DNA of 64,000 nucleotides from Pedobacter soli (GTDB taxonomy: Bacteria > Bacteroidota > Bacteroidia > Sphingobacteriales > Sphingobacteriaceae): NCBI RefSeq assembly GCF_900101435.1, contig NZ_FMZH01000014.1, positions 55,159 to 119,158 of the forward strand, given 5' to 3'. The translations under genes were made by a program, and so were the position numbers. Each line of letters starts with the position of its first letter. Positions within the stretch are counted from its first letter, which is position 1. Under the pieces are notes generated by a model. That model did no database searches. It was not told where the DNA came from and was given only the letters and a program-made list of their open reading frames with translations. Shown here piece by piece: positions 26,141 to 35,712 of this stretch.

Positions 26141-27283
26141 ATGAAAAAACTCTTTTTATACCTTATTTTCTTGCTCACCGCTATTTCATTTTCAAAATTA
26201 CAGGCGCAGCAGCATATTCAAACCATAGGTTGGAATGTGGTAGCTAAAATTCCGCCTGCGCCAATGCAGAGCCAGTCAATTGGTTTGGCCGGCGCCATTA
26301 CAGGTATTCACCAGCATTTACTTTTTATTGCCGGGGGGACAAATTTTCCCGATAAAATGCCTTGGGAAGGCGGTAAAAAGAAATATTACAATGATATTTT
26401 TATCTATCGTAAAATGGCACGTGGATTAGCCTTAAGGCCCTATCAAGCCAAATTACCTTTCAATCTTGCTTATGCGGCAGTATGCAGCATACCCGCTGGA
26501 ATTGTTATCGCTGGTGGCGAAAATGAAACCGGTTTAAGCCCAAAAGCTTTTATCATGCAGTGGGAAAACGGCAAGATAACCTTTAATTCGCTTCCCGATT
26601 TACCAGAAGGCCTAACCAATGCTGCTTTAACCCTGGTGGGCGATATTTTGTACCTGGCAGGAGGCGAAACAACCGGTGGGGCCACCGATCAGTTTTTAAC
26701 GCTCGATTTGAAAAATACAGCAGCAGGCTGGAAAAGACTAATTAACCTGCCTCAACCCGTTTCGCATACGGTATTGTTAACTGCAGGAACGAAAATTTTT
26801 GTTATCGGTGGCCGGAAAGGCAATTCGGGCGATACCAGTACCATTTATAAAAATGTATGGATGTTTGATGTCAAAGATCCTGTTTGGAAGGCCAAAACAT
26901 CTTTGCCAGTCCCATTGTCTGCAGCTTGTGGTGTTGGTGCTCAACAGGAATTGCTGGTATTTAGTGGCGATGAGGGCAAAACTTTCCATCAGGTAGAAAG
27001 GCTGATCGGGGAAATAAACCGCGAGAAGGATGAAGAAAGAAAAGCAAAACTGAACCAAAGTAAAGCGGTTATTCAGGCTGCACACCCTGGTTTTAGTCGT
27101 AAAGTATTGAAGTATGATATTGCACGCAATGTCTGGACAGTAATCCCGGGCACAATGCCTTACGGAACGGTTACCACCAAGGCCGTGTGGTTCGAGAATG
27201 AAATTATTATTGCAGGAGGGGAAATTAAGGCGGGGGTACGCACGCCTAAAATTCTATCGGGTAAAATAAAAACAACCAAATGA
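26141..27283 (+). CDS. nanM: N-acetylneuraminate epimerase/mutarotase, kelch-repeat (NanM-like)
   Basis: About 380 residues with a signal peptide (MKKLFLYLIFLL...LQAQ) and a six-bladed kelch beta-propeller: repeated blades with IAGG, YLAGGE, VIGGRKG and IIAGGEIK. NanM converts the alpha to the beta anomer of Neu5Ac released by sialidase, in the periplasm. The frame stays open up to 26024 but overlaps the lyase gene; the ATG at 26141 begins the signal peptide. Its stop overlaps the transporter start by four bases (ATGA). Confidence 0.9.
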   Translation: MKKLFLYLIFLLTAISFSKLQAQQHIQTIGWNVVAKIPPAPMQSQSIGLAGAITGIHQHLLFIAGGTNFPDKMPWEGGKKKYYNDIFIYRKMARGLALRPYQAKLPFNLAYAAVCSIPAGIVIAGGENETGLSPKAFIMQWENGKITFNSLPDLPEGLTNAALTLVGDILYLAGGETTGGATDQFLTLDLKNTAAGWKRLINLPQPVSHTVLLTAGTKIFVIGGRKGNSGDTSTIYKNVWMFDVKDPVWKAKTSLPVPLSAACGVGAQQELLVFSGDEGKTFHQVERLIGEINREKDEERKAKLNQSKAVIQAAHPGFSRKVLKYDIARNVWTVIPGTMPYGTVTTKAVWFENEIIIAGGEIKAGVRTPKILSGKIKTTK

Positions 27284-28512
27284 AAGAAACAAAAAGATAT
27301 GCATGGGTAGTGGTTGGTTTACTTTGGTTTGTGGCCCTGCTCAATTACATGGACCGCCAGATGCTCTCTACCATGCGGCCAGCCATGCAGCTGGATATTG
27401 CGGACCTGCAATCGGCCACTAATTTTGGCTATTTAATGGCCATTTTTCTGTGGATTTATGGTTTTATGAGCCCCATATCGGGCATTATTGCCGACAAATT
27501 GAACCGCAAATGGCTTATTGTGGGGAGTTTGCTCGTATGGTCGGCGGTTACTTTTTTAATGGGCTATGCTACTACTTTTAACCAGATTTACTGGTTAAGG
27601 GCTTTAATGGGAGTAAGCGAAGCATTATATATTCCTGCTGGTTTATCGCTCATTGCCGATTACCACAGCTCCAAAACAAGGTCGGTAGCTATTGGTATCC
27701 ACATGACGGGTTTATACATGGGGCAGGCCCTGGGCGGTTTTGGTGCAACCATTGCTTCGAAATTTTCGTGGCAGGCCACTTTCCATTCCTTTGGCCTGGT
27801 AGGTATTGTTTACGCACTCGTGTTGGTTTTCTTCTTACAGGAGAAAAAGGCTTCAGTCGTGCAGGAAAGTGAAAGTATTCGGGTAAAGCCAAATCTTTTT
27901 AAAGGCCTGGCACTGCTTTTTAGCAACATTTCTTTTTGGGTAATCCTCATTTACTTTGCCATTCCAAGTTTGCCGGGTTGGGCAACCAAAAACTGGTTAC
28001 CTACTTTATTTGCCAATAACCTGAAAATAGATATGGCGCAGGCCGGGCCAATTTCGACCATTACCATTGCCGCATCCTCATTTTTGGGGGTAATTTTTGG
28101 CGGAATTTTGTCAGACAGGTGGGTGCAGAAAAATATTAAAGGCCGCATTTATACCAGTGCTATTGGTTTAGCCTTAACCATTCCATCGCTATTGTTAATT
28201 GGTTTTGGCCACTCCTTGTTTAATATCATTGGGGCTGCATTTTGCTTTGGTTTCGGTTTTGGTATGTTCGATGCCAACAATATGCCCATACTCTGTCAGT
28301 TTGTTTCTGCCAAATACCGGGCTACAGCTTATGGTATTATGAATATGACTGGTGTATTTGCCGGCGCTTTTATTACCGATTTCCTGGGTAAATCGACCGA
28401 TTCGGGCAGTTTGGGTAAAGATTTTGCCATGCTCTCAGTTATTGTACTGATTGCTTTACTGGTTCAGCTCTATTTTTTGCGACCAAAGTTTAATGATTTT
28501 GAAGATGCTTAA
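27280..28512 (+). CDS. nanT: MFS transporter, probable sialic acid permease (NanT-like)
   Basis: 410 residues with about twelve membrane segments, major facilitator superfamily of the anion:cation symporter type (LLNYMDRQMLSTMRP near the start, GIIADKLNRKWLIVGS loop between TM2 and TM3). It would carry free Neu5Ac across the inner membrane, like NanT in Tannerella and Bacteroides fragilis. It overlaps nanM by four bases and precedes the sialidase gene. Substrate follows from context; close relatives move hexuronates. Confidence 0.88.
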   Translation: MKETKRYAWVVVGLLWFVALLNYMDRQMLSTMRPAMQLDIADLQSATNFGYLMAIFLWIYGFMSPISGIIADKLNRKWLIVGSLLVWSAVTFLMGYATTFNQIYWLRALMGVSEALYIPAGLSLIADYHSSKTRSVAIGIHMTGLYMGQALGGFGATIASKFSWQATFHSFGLVGIVYALVLVFFLQEKKASVVQESESIRVKPNLFKGLALLFSNISFWVILIYFAIPSLPGWATKNWLPTLFANNLKIDMAQAGPISTITIAASSFLGVIFGGILSDRWVQKNIKGRIYTSAIGLALTIPSLLLIGFGHSLFNIIGAAFCFGFGFGMFDANNMPILCQFVSAKYRATAYGIMNMTGVFAGAFITDFLGKSTDSGSLGKDFAMLSVIVLIALLVQLYFLRPKFNDFEDA

Positions 28513-28522
28513 TTCAACAAAA

Positions 28523-30079
28523 ATGATGATGAAATTGATTAAAAATAAAATACAGTTTGGATTATTAGTCCTGCTTACACTTTGTACACTCCATGCTTTT
28601 TCGCAAAAAGGTATCGAAATTAACTCCACAACGCAGGTTATTCCGGTTTTAAAAGGCATAGAAAGCAATCAGCTTTTGCGCTTAAGGATATATGTTCCGG
28701 CAGGAGCTGAAATCCCACTCAAAAAAATAACAGCAAAGCTCAATCCTGATGGAATAAAAGCCATCGAAAAGCTGGAATTGTATTTTACAGATGTAGAGCC
28801 GCTTTTTAACGAAAAAAATAAACTGCTTAGCCTTAATCCTTCAGCTGTAAATATCAGTTTCGATGTAAATCTTAACCTGAAACCGGGGGTTCATTACCTT
28901 TGGTTTACCGCTAAACTTAAGGCAGATGCCGATATCGATTCGAAAATTGAATTTCATGTTAACCAGCTGGAAGATGCCCAGGCAAAAGTTTATCGTGTTG
29001 CGGAAGAAGGTGCAGGATATGTGAAAAGATTAGGCGTAGCGGTTAAAAAAGCCGGCGATGATGGCGTGAATACTTTCCGCATTCCGGGAATGGCTACTAC
29101 TGATAAAGGTACTTTAATTACCGTTTACGATATCCGCTATAAAAATTCGGGCGATTTACCTGGCAATATTGATGTAGGAACAAGCCGCAGTACCGATGGA
29201 GGGCGCACCTGGCAAGCCACAAAAGTAATTATGGATATGGGCGAACCCAATGAAAATAACGGTGTAGGCGATCCGGCTGTGCTTTTCGACCCCATTACTA
29301 AAAAAATATGGGTAGCTGCCTTGTGGAGCAAAGGAAACCGCTCGATTGCAGGCTCTAAACCCGGTTTGTCAGAAGACGTTACCGGACAGCTGGTATTGGT
29401 AAGCAGTGATGATGACGGCCTCACCTGGTCGGCGCCTAAAAGCATTACAGCGGGAACCAAAGATCCGGCCTGGAATCTGTTTTTTAACGGCCCCGGCAGT
29501 GGTATCGCCATGGCTGATGGTAAGCTGGTATTTGCCGCCCAATATTGGGATGAGCATGCCATGCCTTATTCTACTTTGGTGTACAGCGCCGATCATGGTA
29601 AAACCTGGAAAACTGAAGACGGGCCTAAAGCCAATACCACCGAGAGTCAGCTAATCGAAACTACACCCGGTGTGCTGATGTTAAACATGCGCGATAACCG
29701 CGGGAGTTTTAGAAGTGTAGCCACCACAAACGATATGGGTAAAACCTGGCTCGAGCATCCTACCTCTTACCGAACCTTAGCCGATCCGGTGTGCATGGCC
29801 AGTTTCATTAAAGCAAGTGTAAATGTTAAAGGAAAGCAAAAAGAGGTGGTATTTTTCGGCAATGATAATGCACAAACTGCCCGCTACAATTTAACCATTA
29901 AAGCCAGTTTAGACCTGTGCGAAAGCTGGGATGCTAAAAACCAGTTGCTTATTGACGAACGAAAATTTTATGGCTATTCTTCGCTGACTAAAATCGACGA
30001 TAAAACCATTGGCTTCTTTTACGAAGGGGTGAGGGATCTGTATTTTGTCCGCATTCCGGTGAGCGAAATTATCAGGTAA
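28523..30079 (+). CDS. nanH: Secreted exo-alpha-sialidase, GH33
   Basis: About 518 residues with a signal peptide (…LHAFSQ), an N-terminal carbohydrate-binding-like domain (about 25-175) and a six-bladed sialidase propeller. Motifs: the arginine motif FRIP, four Asp-boxes (STDGGRTW, SSDDDGLTW, SADHGKTW, TNDMGKTW), ESQLIETTPG and the nucleophile region FYGYSSL. It removes terminal sialic acids from glycans. The open frame reaches back to 28451 inside the transporter gene; the ATG triplet cluster at 28523-28531 gives the right signal peptide. The gap to the transporter gene is ten bases. Confidence 0.94.
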   Translation: MMMKLIKNKIQFGLLVLLTLCTLHAFSQKGIEINSTTQVIPVLKGIESNQLLRLRIYVPAGAEIPLKKITAKLNPDGIKAIEKLELYFTDVEPLFNEKNKLLSLNPSAVNISFDVNLNLKPGVHYLWFTAKLKADADIDSKIEFHVNQLEDAQAKVYRVAEEGAGYVKRLGVAVKKAGDDGVNTFRIPGMATTDKGTLITVYDIRYKNSGDLPGNIDVGTSRSTDGGRTWQATKVIMDMGEPNENNGVGDPAVLFDPITKKIWVAALWSKGNRSIAGSKPGLSEDVTGQLVLVSSDDDGLTWSAPKSITAGTKDPAWNLFFNGPGSGIAMADGKLVFAAQYWDEHAMPYSTLVYSADHGKTWKTEDGPKANTTESQLIETTPGVLMLNMRDNRGSFRSVATTNDMGKTWLEHPTSYRTLADPVCMASFIKASVNVKGKQKEVVFFGNDNAQTARYNLTIKASLDLCESWDAKNQLLIDERKFYGYSSLTKIDDKTIGFFYEGVRDLYFVRIPVSEIIR

Positions 30080-30086
30080 ATCAATC

Positions 30087-32159
30087 ATGAAGATTTTTTG
30101 GAGCTTAATTTTGCTGGCTTTTTTAGGCCAAACCAAAGGCTACGGACAAAAAATAAAAGTGGCTTGTATCGGCAATTCGGTCACCGCAGGTTATTTGTTG
30201 GCCCAGCCCGAAAAACAAGCTTATCCGGCTCAATTGCAACAGCTTTTAGGCGATGGTTATCAGGTAGGTAATTTCGGACACAGCGGAGCAACCTTACTAA
30301 AAAAAGGCCACAATCCTTATTTTAAAACAATAGAATTTCGTGAAGCGCTGAATTTTGGGGCAGATATTGCCATCATTCATTTGGGTTTAAATGATACCGA
30401 TCCGCGCAACTGGCCAAATTATAAAGATCAATTTCAGGCCGATTATCAATGGTTAATTGATACCTTAAAACAGCAAAACCCGAAGCTTAAAGTGTATGTC
30501 TGTAAGCTTACTCCAATTTTTAGCGGCCACCCCAGGTTTAAATCGGGTACACGCGACTGGTACTGGCAGGTGCAGGAAAAGATTCTATCCGTAGCCAAAG
30601 TCAATAAGCTGGTGCCGGTTGATCTGAATACACCTTTACACAATCGTCCGGAGCTTTTTGCCGATAATCTACATCCCGATAGTACAGGTGCGGCAATAAT
30701 TGCCAAAACAATCTACCGTGCCATAACGGGTAATTTTGGTGGCTTTCAACCAGACAGGCTGTTTAGCAGCAATATGGTATTGCAACGCGATAAAAATATC
30801 CCCGTTTATGGTACTGCCAATGCAGGTGAGGAAATAACGGTCAGTTTTAACGGGAAAACCAGCCGCACAGTTACCGGTGCCGATGGAAAGTGGAAGGTTG
30901 TTTTTCCTCCCATGCGATATGGAGGTCCTTACCAGATGAAGATCAGTGGACCAGATAGCAGTCTTGTGCTTAAAAATATCCTCATTGGCGATGTCTGGCT
31001 TTGCTCAGGGCAATCGAATATGGCCTTCCCGTTAAAATCATCAGCTGCAGGCACTGCTACTTTACAGCATTTAAACACCAAAATGCCCCTCAGGCTCTTA
31101 AAATTTAAGCTTTTGGCCGAAACCGATAACACTGCCTGGGATAAAACAACATTGGCTCAGCTCAATCAGCTTAACTATTTTTCGGGTACCTGGCAAAATC
31201 TGAGTGGCGATGCTGCCGCAGATTTTTCAGCCGTAGCTTATTACTTTGGTGAAAAACTAGCCAGGGATGAAAACATTCCCATTGGCTTAATTGAGCTGGC
31301 TGTAGGTGGTTCGCCACTCGAATCGTGGCTCGATAGAAGGACTATGGAGCAAGATAATTTACTGGTAGATATGCTGGATAATTGGCGCAAATCAGACTTT
31401 TTGCAAGATTGGGTACGCGAAAGAGCCGGTGTAAACCTAAAAAATGCGGTTAATCCAAAGCAAAGACATCCTTATGCACCTGCTTACAATTATGAGGCCG
31501 GCGTAGCAGCTATTACGGCATTCCCAATTAAAGGTGTAATCTGGTACCATGGCGAAAGTAATGCGCACAATGTCGAGCTTTTTAGTCATGAGTTTCCTTT
31601 GTTGGTTAAAAGCTGGCGGATAAAGTGGAACGATAATTTTCCTTTTTACTACGTACAGCTGTCGGCCATTGACAGGCCATCATGGCCTTATTTTAGAGAT
31701 GCACAACGAAAATTACAAGCCGTTATTCCCAATTCGGGCATGGCAGTAAGTTCCGACCTTGGCGACTCACTAAACGTGCATCCCATACACAAAAAAGAAA
31801 TCGGCGAACGGTTGGCTTTGCTGGCACTTAAAAATACCTATCATCAGAATGTAGTGGCCAGCGGCCCCATAGCTTTGAAAGCAGCGAAGGTTAAAAATAC
31901 CATTGTGATCAAATTTATCAGTGCTCAGAAGCTTAAAACTACCGGGGCAAGCGTATTAACAGGATTCGAACTGGAGGACATTACCGGTGCGCATTTTCTA
32001 GTTAAAGCCAGCATTATTCAAAACAAGGTGCACATTTATATTCCACCAGGCAAAACCATAAGCCGGGTTTTGTATGCCTGGCAGCCTTTTACAAGGGCCA
32101 ATTTAATTAACGAAGCAGGATTACCCGCTTCTACATTTTCCATTTCTATACCCAACTAA
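30087..32159 (+). CDS. Two-domain sialate O-acetylesterase (SGNH esterase + SASA domain)
   Basis: 690 residues with a signal peptide. Residues about 22-215 form an SGNH/GDSL esterase (CIGNSVTAG with catalytic Ser, HLGLNDTDP, DNLHPDS with Asp and His). Residues about 217-690 form a sialate 9-O-acetylesterase-like (SASA/DUF303) domain with VWLCSGQSNMAFPL and GVIWYHGESNAHN. It would remove O-acetyl groups that block sialidase and lyase, as NanS does in Tannerella. Two esterase modules in one chain suggest action on two acetyl positions or migration products. It starts seven bases after the sialidase stop. Confidence 0.9.
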   Translation: MKIFWSLILLAFLGQTKGYGQKIKVACIGNSVTAGYLLAQPEKQAYPAQLQQLLGDGYQVGNFGHSGATLLKKGHNPYFKTIEFREALNFGADIAIIHLGLNDTDPRNWPNYKDQFQADYQWLIDTLKQQNPKLKVYVCKLTPIFSGHPRFKSGTRDWYWQVQEKILSVAKVNKLVPVDLNTPLHNRPELFADNLHPDSTGAAIIAKTIYRAITGNFGGFQPDRLFSSNMVLQRDKNIPVYGTANAGEEITVSFNGKTSRTVTGADGKWKVVFPPMRYGGPYQMKISGPDSSLVLKNILIGDVWLCSGQSNMAFPLKSSAAGTATLQHLNTKMPLRLLKFKLLAETDNTAWDKTTLAQLNQLNYFSGTWQNLSGDAAADFSAVAYYFGEKLARDENIPIGLIELAVGGSPLESWLDRRTMEQDNLLVDMLDNWRKSDFLQDWVRERAGVNLKNAVNPKQRHPYAPAYNYEAGVAAITAFPIKGVIWYHGESNAHNVELFSHEFPLLVKSWRIKWNDNFPFYYVQLSAIDRPSWPYFRDAQRKLQAVIPNSGMAVSSDLGDSLNVHPIHKKEIGERLALLALKNTYHQNVVASGPIALKAAKVKNTIVIKFISAQKLKTTGASVLTGFELEDITGAHFLVKASIIQNKVHIYIPPGKTISRVLYAWQPFTRANLINEAGLPASTFSISIPN

Positions 32160-32160
32160 C

Positions 32161-33342
32161 ATGAGTTATACTTCAAAAGATTTGCAGGAACTAGCCGTAT
32201 TTTACCAAAACCAGTTGCTTCAAAATACCGTTCCATTTTGGTTTCCAAGATCGATTGATCAGGAACATGGTGGGTATTTGTTTATGCGCGATGCTGATGG
32301 CAGTCTGATCGACGATGATAAGGCTGTTTGGATTCAGGGGCGCGCGGCCTGGCTGTTATCGACACTTTACAACACCATTGAACCCAAACAAGAATGGCTC
32401 GATGCCGCAAAATCGGGTATTGATTTTTTGAACCAGCATTGTTTTGATACCGATGGGCAGATGTTTTTCCATGTAACGAGGGAAGGGAAGCCTATCCGCA
32501 AAAGGCGTTACTATTTTTCTGAAACTTTTGCTGTGATTGCGAATGCCGCCTATGCAAAAGCCAGCGGCGACGAAACAGCAGCTGCAAAAGCCAGGTATTT
32601 GTTTGGAAAATGTATTGAATATGCTACCCAACCCGGTTTACTCCCTCCGAAATTTACCGATACCCGGCCTGCTAAAGGAATCGGCGTACCTATGATTATG
32701 ATGAATACCGCGCAGCAGCTGCGCGAAACCATTGGCGATCCGCGCTGTGACGAATGGATTGCGAAGTGGATTGAGGAGATTAAAAATGATTTTGTTAAAG
32801 ATGATATTCAGTGTGTAATGGAGCAGGTGGCGCCCAATGGTGCTATCATCGACCATATTGATGGTCGCACGCTAAACCCCGGTCATGCCATTGAAGGAGC
32901 CTGGTTCATTTTGCACGAAGCCAAATACCGCAATAACGATCCTGAACTGATTAAGCTGGGCTGTAAAATGCTCGATTACATGTGGGAAAGGGGCTGGGAT
33001 GAGCAGTATGGTGGTATCCTGTATTTCAGGGATGTATACGGTAAGCCTGTGCAGGAATACTGGCAGGACATGAAATTCTGGTGGCCGCAAAATGAAACCA
33101 TTATCGCCACGTTACTGGCCTATACTTTAACCGGCGACGAGAAATATGCACGCTGGCACAAAATGATCCACAATTATGCTTACAGCAAATTTCACGATCC
33201 TGATCATGGCGAATGGTTTGGCTACCTGCACCGTGATGGCACTGTTGCCCAAACAGCCAAAGGCAACCTGTTTAAGGGGCCTTTTCACCTGCCCAGGCAA
33301 GAGTGGTACTGTGCACAACTGTTAAGCCGTTTGGACGATTAA
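32161..33342 (+). CDS. N-acylglucosamine 2-epimerase (AGE/RenBP family)
   Basis: 393 residues, alpha6/alpha6 barrel. Marks: WIQGRAAWLLSTLYN, RRYYFSETFA, LNPGHAIEGAWFILHEA (catalytic His region) and FWWPQNETIIATLLA. It interconverts N-acetylmannosamine and N-acetylglucosamine, the step used by Bacteroides NanE instead of the kinase/6-phosphate epimerase route. With the lyase it delivers GlcNAc to central metabolism; the required GlcNAc kinase is not in this window. It begins one base after the esterase stop and is the last gene of the locus. Confidence 0.92.
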   Translation: MSYTSKDLQELAVFYQNQLLQNTVPFWFPRSIDQEHGGYLFMRDADGSLIDDDKAVWIQGRAAWLLSTLYNTIEPKQEWLDAAKSGIDFLNQHCFDTDGQMFFHVTREGKPIRKRRYYFSETFAVIANAAYAKASGDETAAAKARYLFGKCIEYATQPGLLPPKFTDTRPAKGIGVPMIMMNTAQQLRETIGDPRCDEWIAKWIEEIKNDFVKDDIQCVMEQVAPNGAIIDHIDGRTLNPGHAIEGAWFILHEAKYRNNDPELIKLGCKMLDYMWERGWDEQYGGILYFRDVYGKPVQEYWQDMKFWWPQNETIIATLLAYTLTGDEKYARWHKMIHNYAYSKFHDPDHGEWFGYLHRDGTVAQTAKGNLFKGPFHLPRQEWYCAQLLSRLDD

Positions 33343-33348
33343 ATCCGT

Positions 33349-33966
33349 TCAGGAGGCCGCATGCAAATCGGCAACCAAAAACTTTGTGCTAATTCTGCTC
33401 ATGGTTTCCAAACGTATGCCTAAATAACTGGCCAGGTAGCGTTTGGGAACCTTATCAAAAGCTAATCCATTGGCTTCGAGCTTACGGTACCTTTTCGATG
33501 CATTCGGGATCCGTGCCAGAATAGCCCTGTCAGATGCCGCATAATAATGCAATTCAAAAAGTTTTCTTCCAATCAGATTAGCTTCCGGATAATGCGAGTA
33601 AGCGGCTTCAATCAGGTTGTAAGGGATACTGATTAAAACACAATCTTCAAGTGCCTGTAAATATTCAATTGAGTGGTTATCATGGTCAAACGGATGGCGA
33701 ATGGCGCCAATAATCTCGTTGCCGAAACTAAACCAGGTACTGATATCTTTTTTACCATCTTTAACAAAACCACGCACCAATCCGCTCACCAAAAAGTAAA
33801 GCGAAGTATTGTTGTCGATCGGTGAGAGTACATGTTTATACTTTTTTACATGAATTACCTTACAGTTTTTTTCGTAAGACGCTTTAAATTCACCCGATAG
33901 GGGATGAAACTTTTCCAGGTATTGAAAAAGCGGAAGCATAGAAGAATGAGTGCTCAGATATTGCAT
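33349..33966 (-). CDS. Crp/Fnr-family transcriptional regulator
   Basis: 205 residues: an N-terminal cyclic-nucleotide-binding-like jelly roll (YFLVSGLVRGFVKDGKKDISTWF) and a C-terminal helix-turn-helix (VPKRYLASYLGIRLETMSRI). It is the short Bacteroidota type without obvious cAMP-contact residues, so the ligand is unknown. It is convergent with the sialic acid locus, ending seven bases from it. Confidence 0.88.
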   Translation of the reverse strand: MQYLSTHSSMLPLFQYLEKFHPLSGEFKASYEKNCKVIHVKKYKHVLSPIDNNTSLYFLVSGLVRGFVKDGKKDISTWFSFGNEIIGAIRHPFDHDNHSIEYLQALEDCVLISIPYNLIEAAYSHYPEANLIGRKLFELHYYAASDRAILARIPNASKRYRKLEANGLAFDKVPKRYLASYLGIRLETMSRISTKFLVADLHAAS

Positions 33967-34165
33967 TTATTAAACCTGCTAAATAGAAAAATTAATGGGA
34001 CAGCTTTTTTTGTGTAACCATAAACCTGCGCGCCTGGCAAGCGGGCTGATTTGTTTGGTTGACTATGCAAAGTTATCTGTGGATGGTAAAATCGTTGGCT
34101 AATTTAGGGCCATCGGCCTCTAACTATTCAGCCGTTAGACCAAAAACAGGCCGGAAAGGCACTTT

Positions 34166-35386
34166 TTAGCTCAATTCTTTGTTGAAATAGTTGGTAGGCA
34201 TTACGCCCTTTTCTTTTTTAAAAGCGTTGTAAAAAGTGGCCAGACTTTTAAAGCCTGATTCGGATGCGATGGCTTCGATAGTTAACTTGTCGCTTTTTAA
34301 AGGATGTTGGATTAAAAAATGAGCGACCCTGTAGCCGTTAATCCAATCGCGAAAATTTTTACCAATCGTATTGTTGATGATAAAAGAGCAATGGTGAACA
34401 GGAATATTGAGTTTTGCCGCCAGATCGATAATCTGAAAATCGTGAAGCAAATAAAGCTGTTCCTCCTCCATTAATGTTGCCATGGCGTGGGAGAGTTCAG
34501 TTAGCTGTTCTTCGGATAAGTTTACTTTTTTTGCTGGTTTTGCCGGTTGTTCACCCTTTGTTATTTGTAAACCCAAACTTACAGCCCCTGTCGTGGGGGT
34601 ATCAGATTCAACCTGTTCGGGCATATTTTTTTTATCCAGTTCTACCGATACCAGTAAATAACCATAAAAAATATGCGGCTTGTGCAAGGCGTATAATACC
34701 AGAAACAGCAGTAAAAAGCAATTGGTAATTACAAACGAGGATTGGGTATAGGGAATGTGTAATCCTCTTAAAACTACCGGTGTCAAACTCATTAACTGAA
34801 AAAATGTGGCCACACGCAGAAAGAAAACAATCCAGCGTTTACCCGGTTCGTCTCTTTTATCGGTTTTATCCATTTTCCGATAATAGTGCACCCAGGCAAG
34901 GCATAAATAAGTAAATACCAGAATGGGGCGTAAGGTGTAATGGAAATAATTTGGAAAGAGCCCTGTTTGAGTCTTAAGCGAAAAATAGCCATTATCTGCC
35001 AGCTGTTTCGGGATGGTGGCCCAGTCGAGCTCAGGCCAGCCCTGCCAGGGGAACACATGGATGAGTGCTAACAGTGCAGGAATAAAATGTAGCCACTGCC
35101 ACTTTCGTAAACCAGTACTTCCATCAATAAAACCCGAAATATAAAGGTAAAAACAGGCCGGTGCAGCGTAGTAAAGCGGTGTGAATGCCTGAAAAACATA
35201 TACCAATGTTACTGGTTTTTCGGCTGCAATGAGTGCAGAAATTAAAATCTGGCCAAAACGGGCAAAAAATAAAAGTGAAAGTAAAATATTGAGTGTTTTA
35301 TTCCCTTTTTTAGCAAAAAACAGGTTTATAGCGAATAGAAGCAGAAAGAGACAACAGATGCCGACTAAAAGATTCAAAAACTGCAT
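34166..35386 (-). CDS. AraC-family regulator with membrane-spanning N-terminal domain
   Basis: About 406 residues. The first 240 or so hold about seven hydrophobic membrane helices, followed by a charged linker and an AraC-type double helix-turn-helix (IQHPLKSDKLTIEAIASESGFKSLATFYNAFKK). This is a common Bacteroidota membrane-bound regulator. The ATG at 35386 (MQFLNLLVG) is preferred over a TTG four codons earlier. It is divergent from the sulfatase gene, which it may control. Confidence 0.88.
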   Translation of the reverse strand: MQFLNLLVGICCLFLLLFAINLFFAKKGNKTLNILLSLLFFARFGQILISALIAAEKPVTLVYVFQAFTPLYYAAPACFYLYISGFIDGSTGLRKWQWLHFIPALLALIHVFPWQGWPELDWATIPKQLADNGYFSLKTQTGLFPNYFHYTLRPILVFTYLCLAWVHYYRKMDKTDKRDEPGKRWIVFFLRVATFFQLMSLTPVVLRGLHIPYTQSSFVITNCFLLLFLVLYALHKPHIFYGYLLVSVELDKKNMPEQVESDTPTTGAVSLGLQITKGEQPAKPAKKVNLSEEQLTELSHAMATLMEEEQLYLLHDFQIIDLAAKLNIPVHHCSFIINNTIGKNFRDWINGYRVAHFLIQHPLKSDKLTIEAIASESGFKSLATFYNAFKKEKGVMPTNYFNKELS

Positions 35387-35657
35387 ATTTTCAGCCAAGA
35401 TAAAGCTTTGTTGGAAAATAGCGCTGTACGAATTTGTTTACAACCTTATCGGCTTGTTTTGTAAACGAAAAGCCGCAACGCCGATTCAAATTAAGGGTGT
35501 TATTGCTACAAATTACTCATTTGGGCGACTTATAATGATAAAAGTTGCATAGAAAAGAATAGGTGGCCAGGGATTGAAAATAAATGAGTACGCATAGTGG
35601 TTACATTTCGTGTATTAAAAAAGCATGCCCCCATATGTTGGACGTTTTTAACGGTTA

Positions 35658-35665
35658 TAATTTTG
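35658..35665 (+). promoter_or_regulatory. -7 promoter box of the sulfatase gene
   Basis: TAATTTTG matches TAnnTTTG, with TTG at 35639-35641 sixteen bases upstream. It predicts a transcription start near 35672 and supports the ATG at 35713 as the start. The remainder of the 326-bp region between the AraC gene and the sulfatase holds nothing else that I recognise. Confidence 0.45.
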
Positions 35666-35712
35666 CATTGATTAGGTTATATTTACAGGCAAATAGCCTT
35701 CAATTATTTAAA

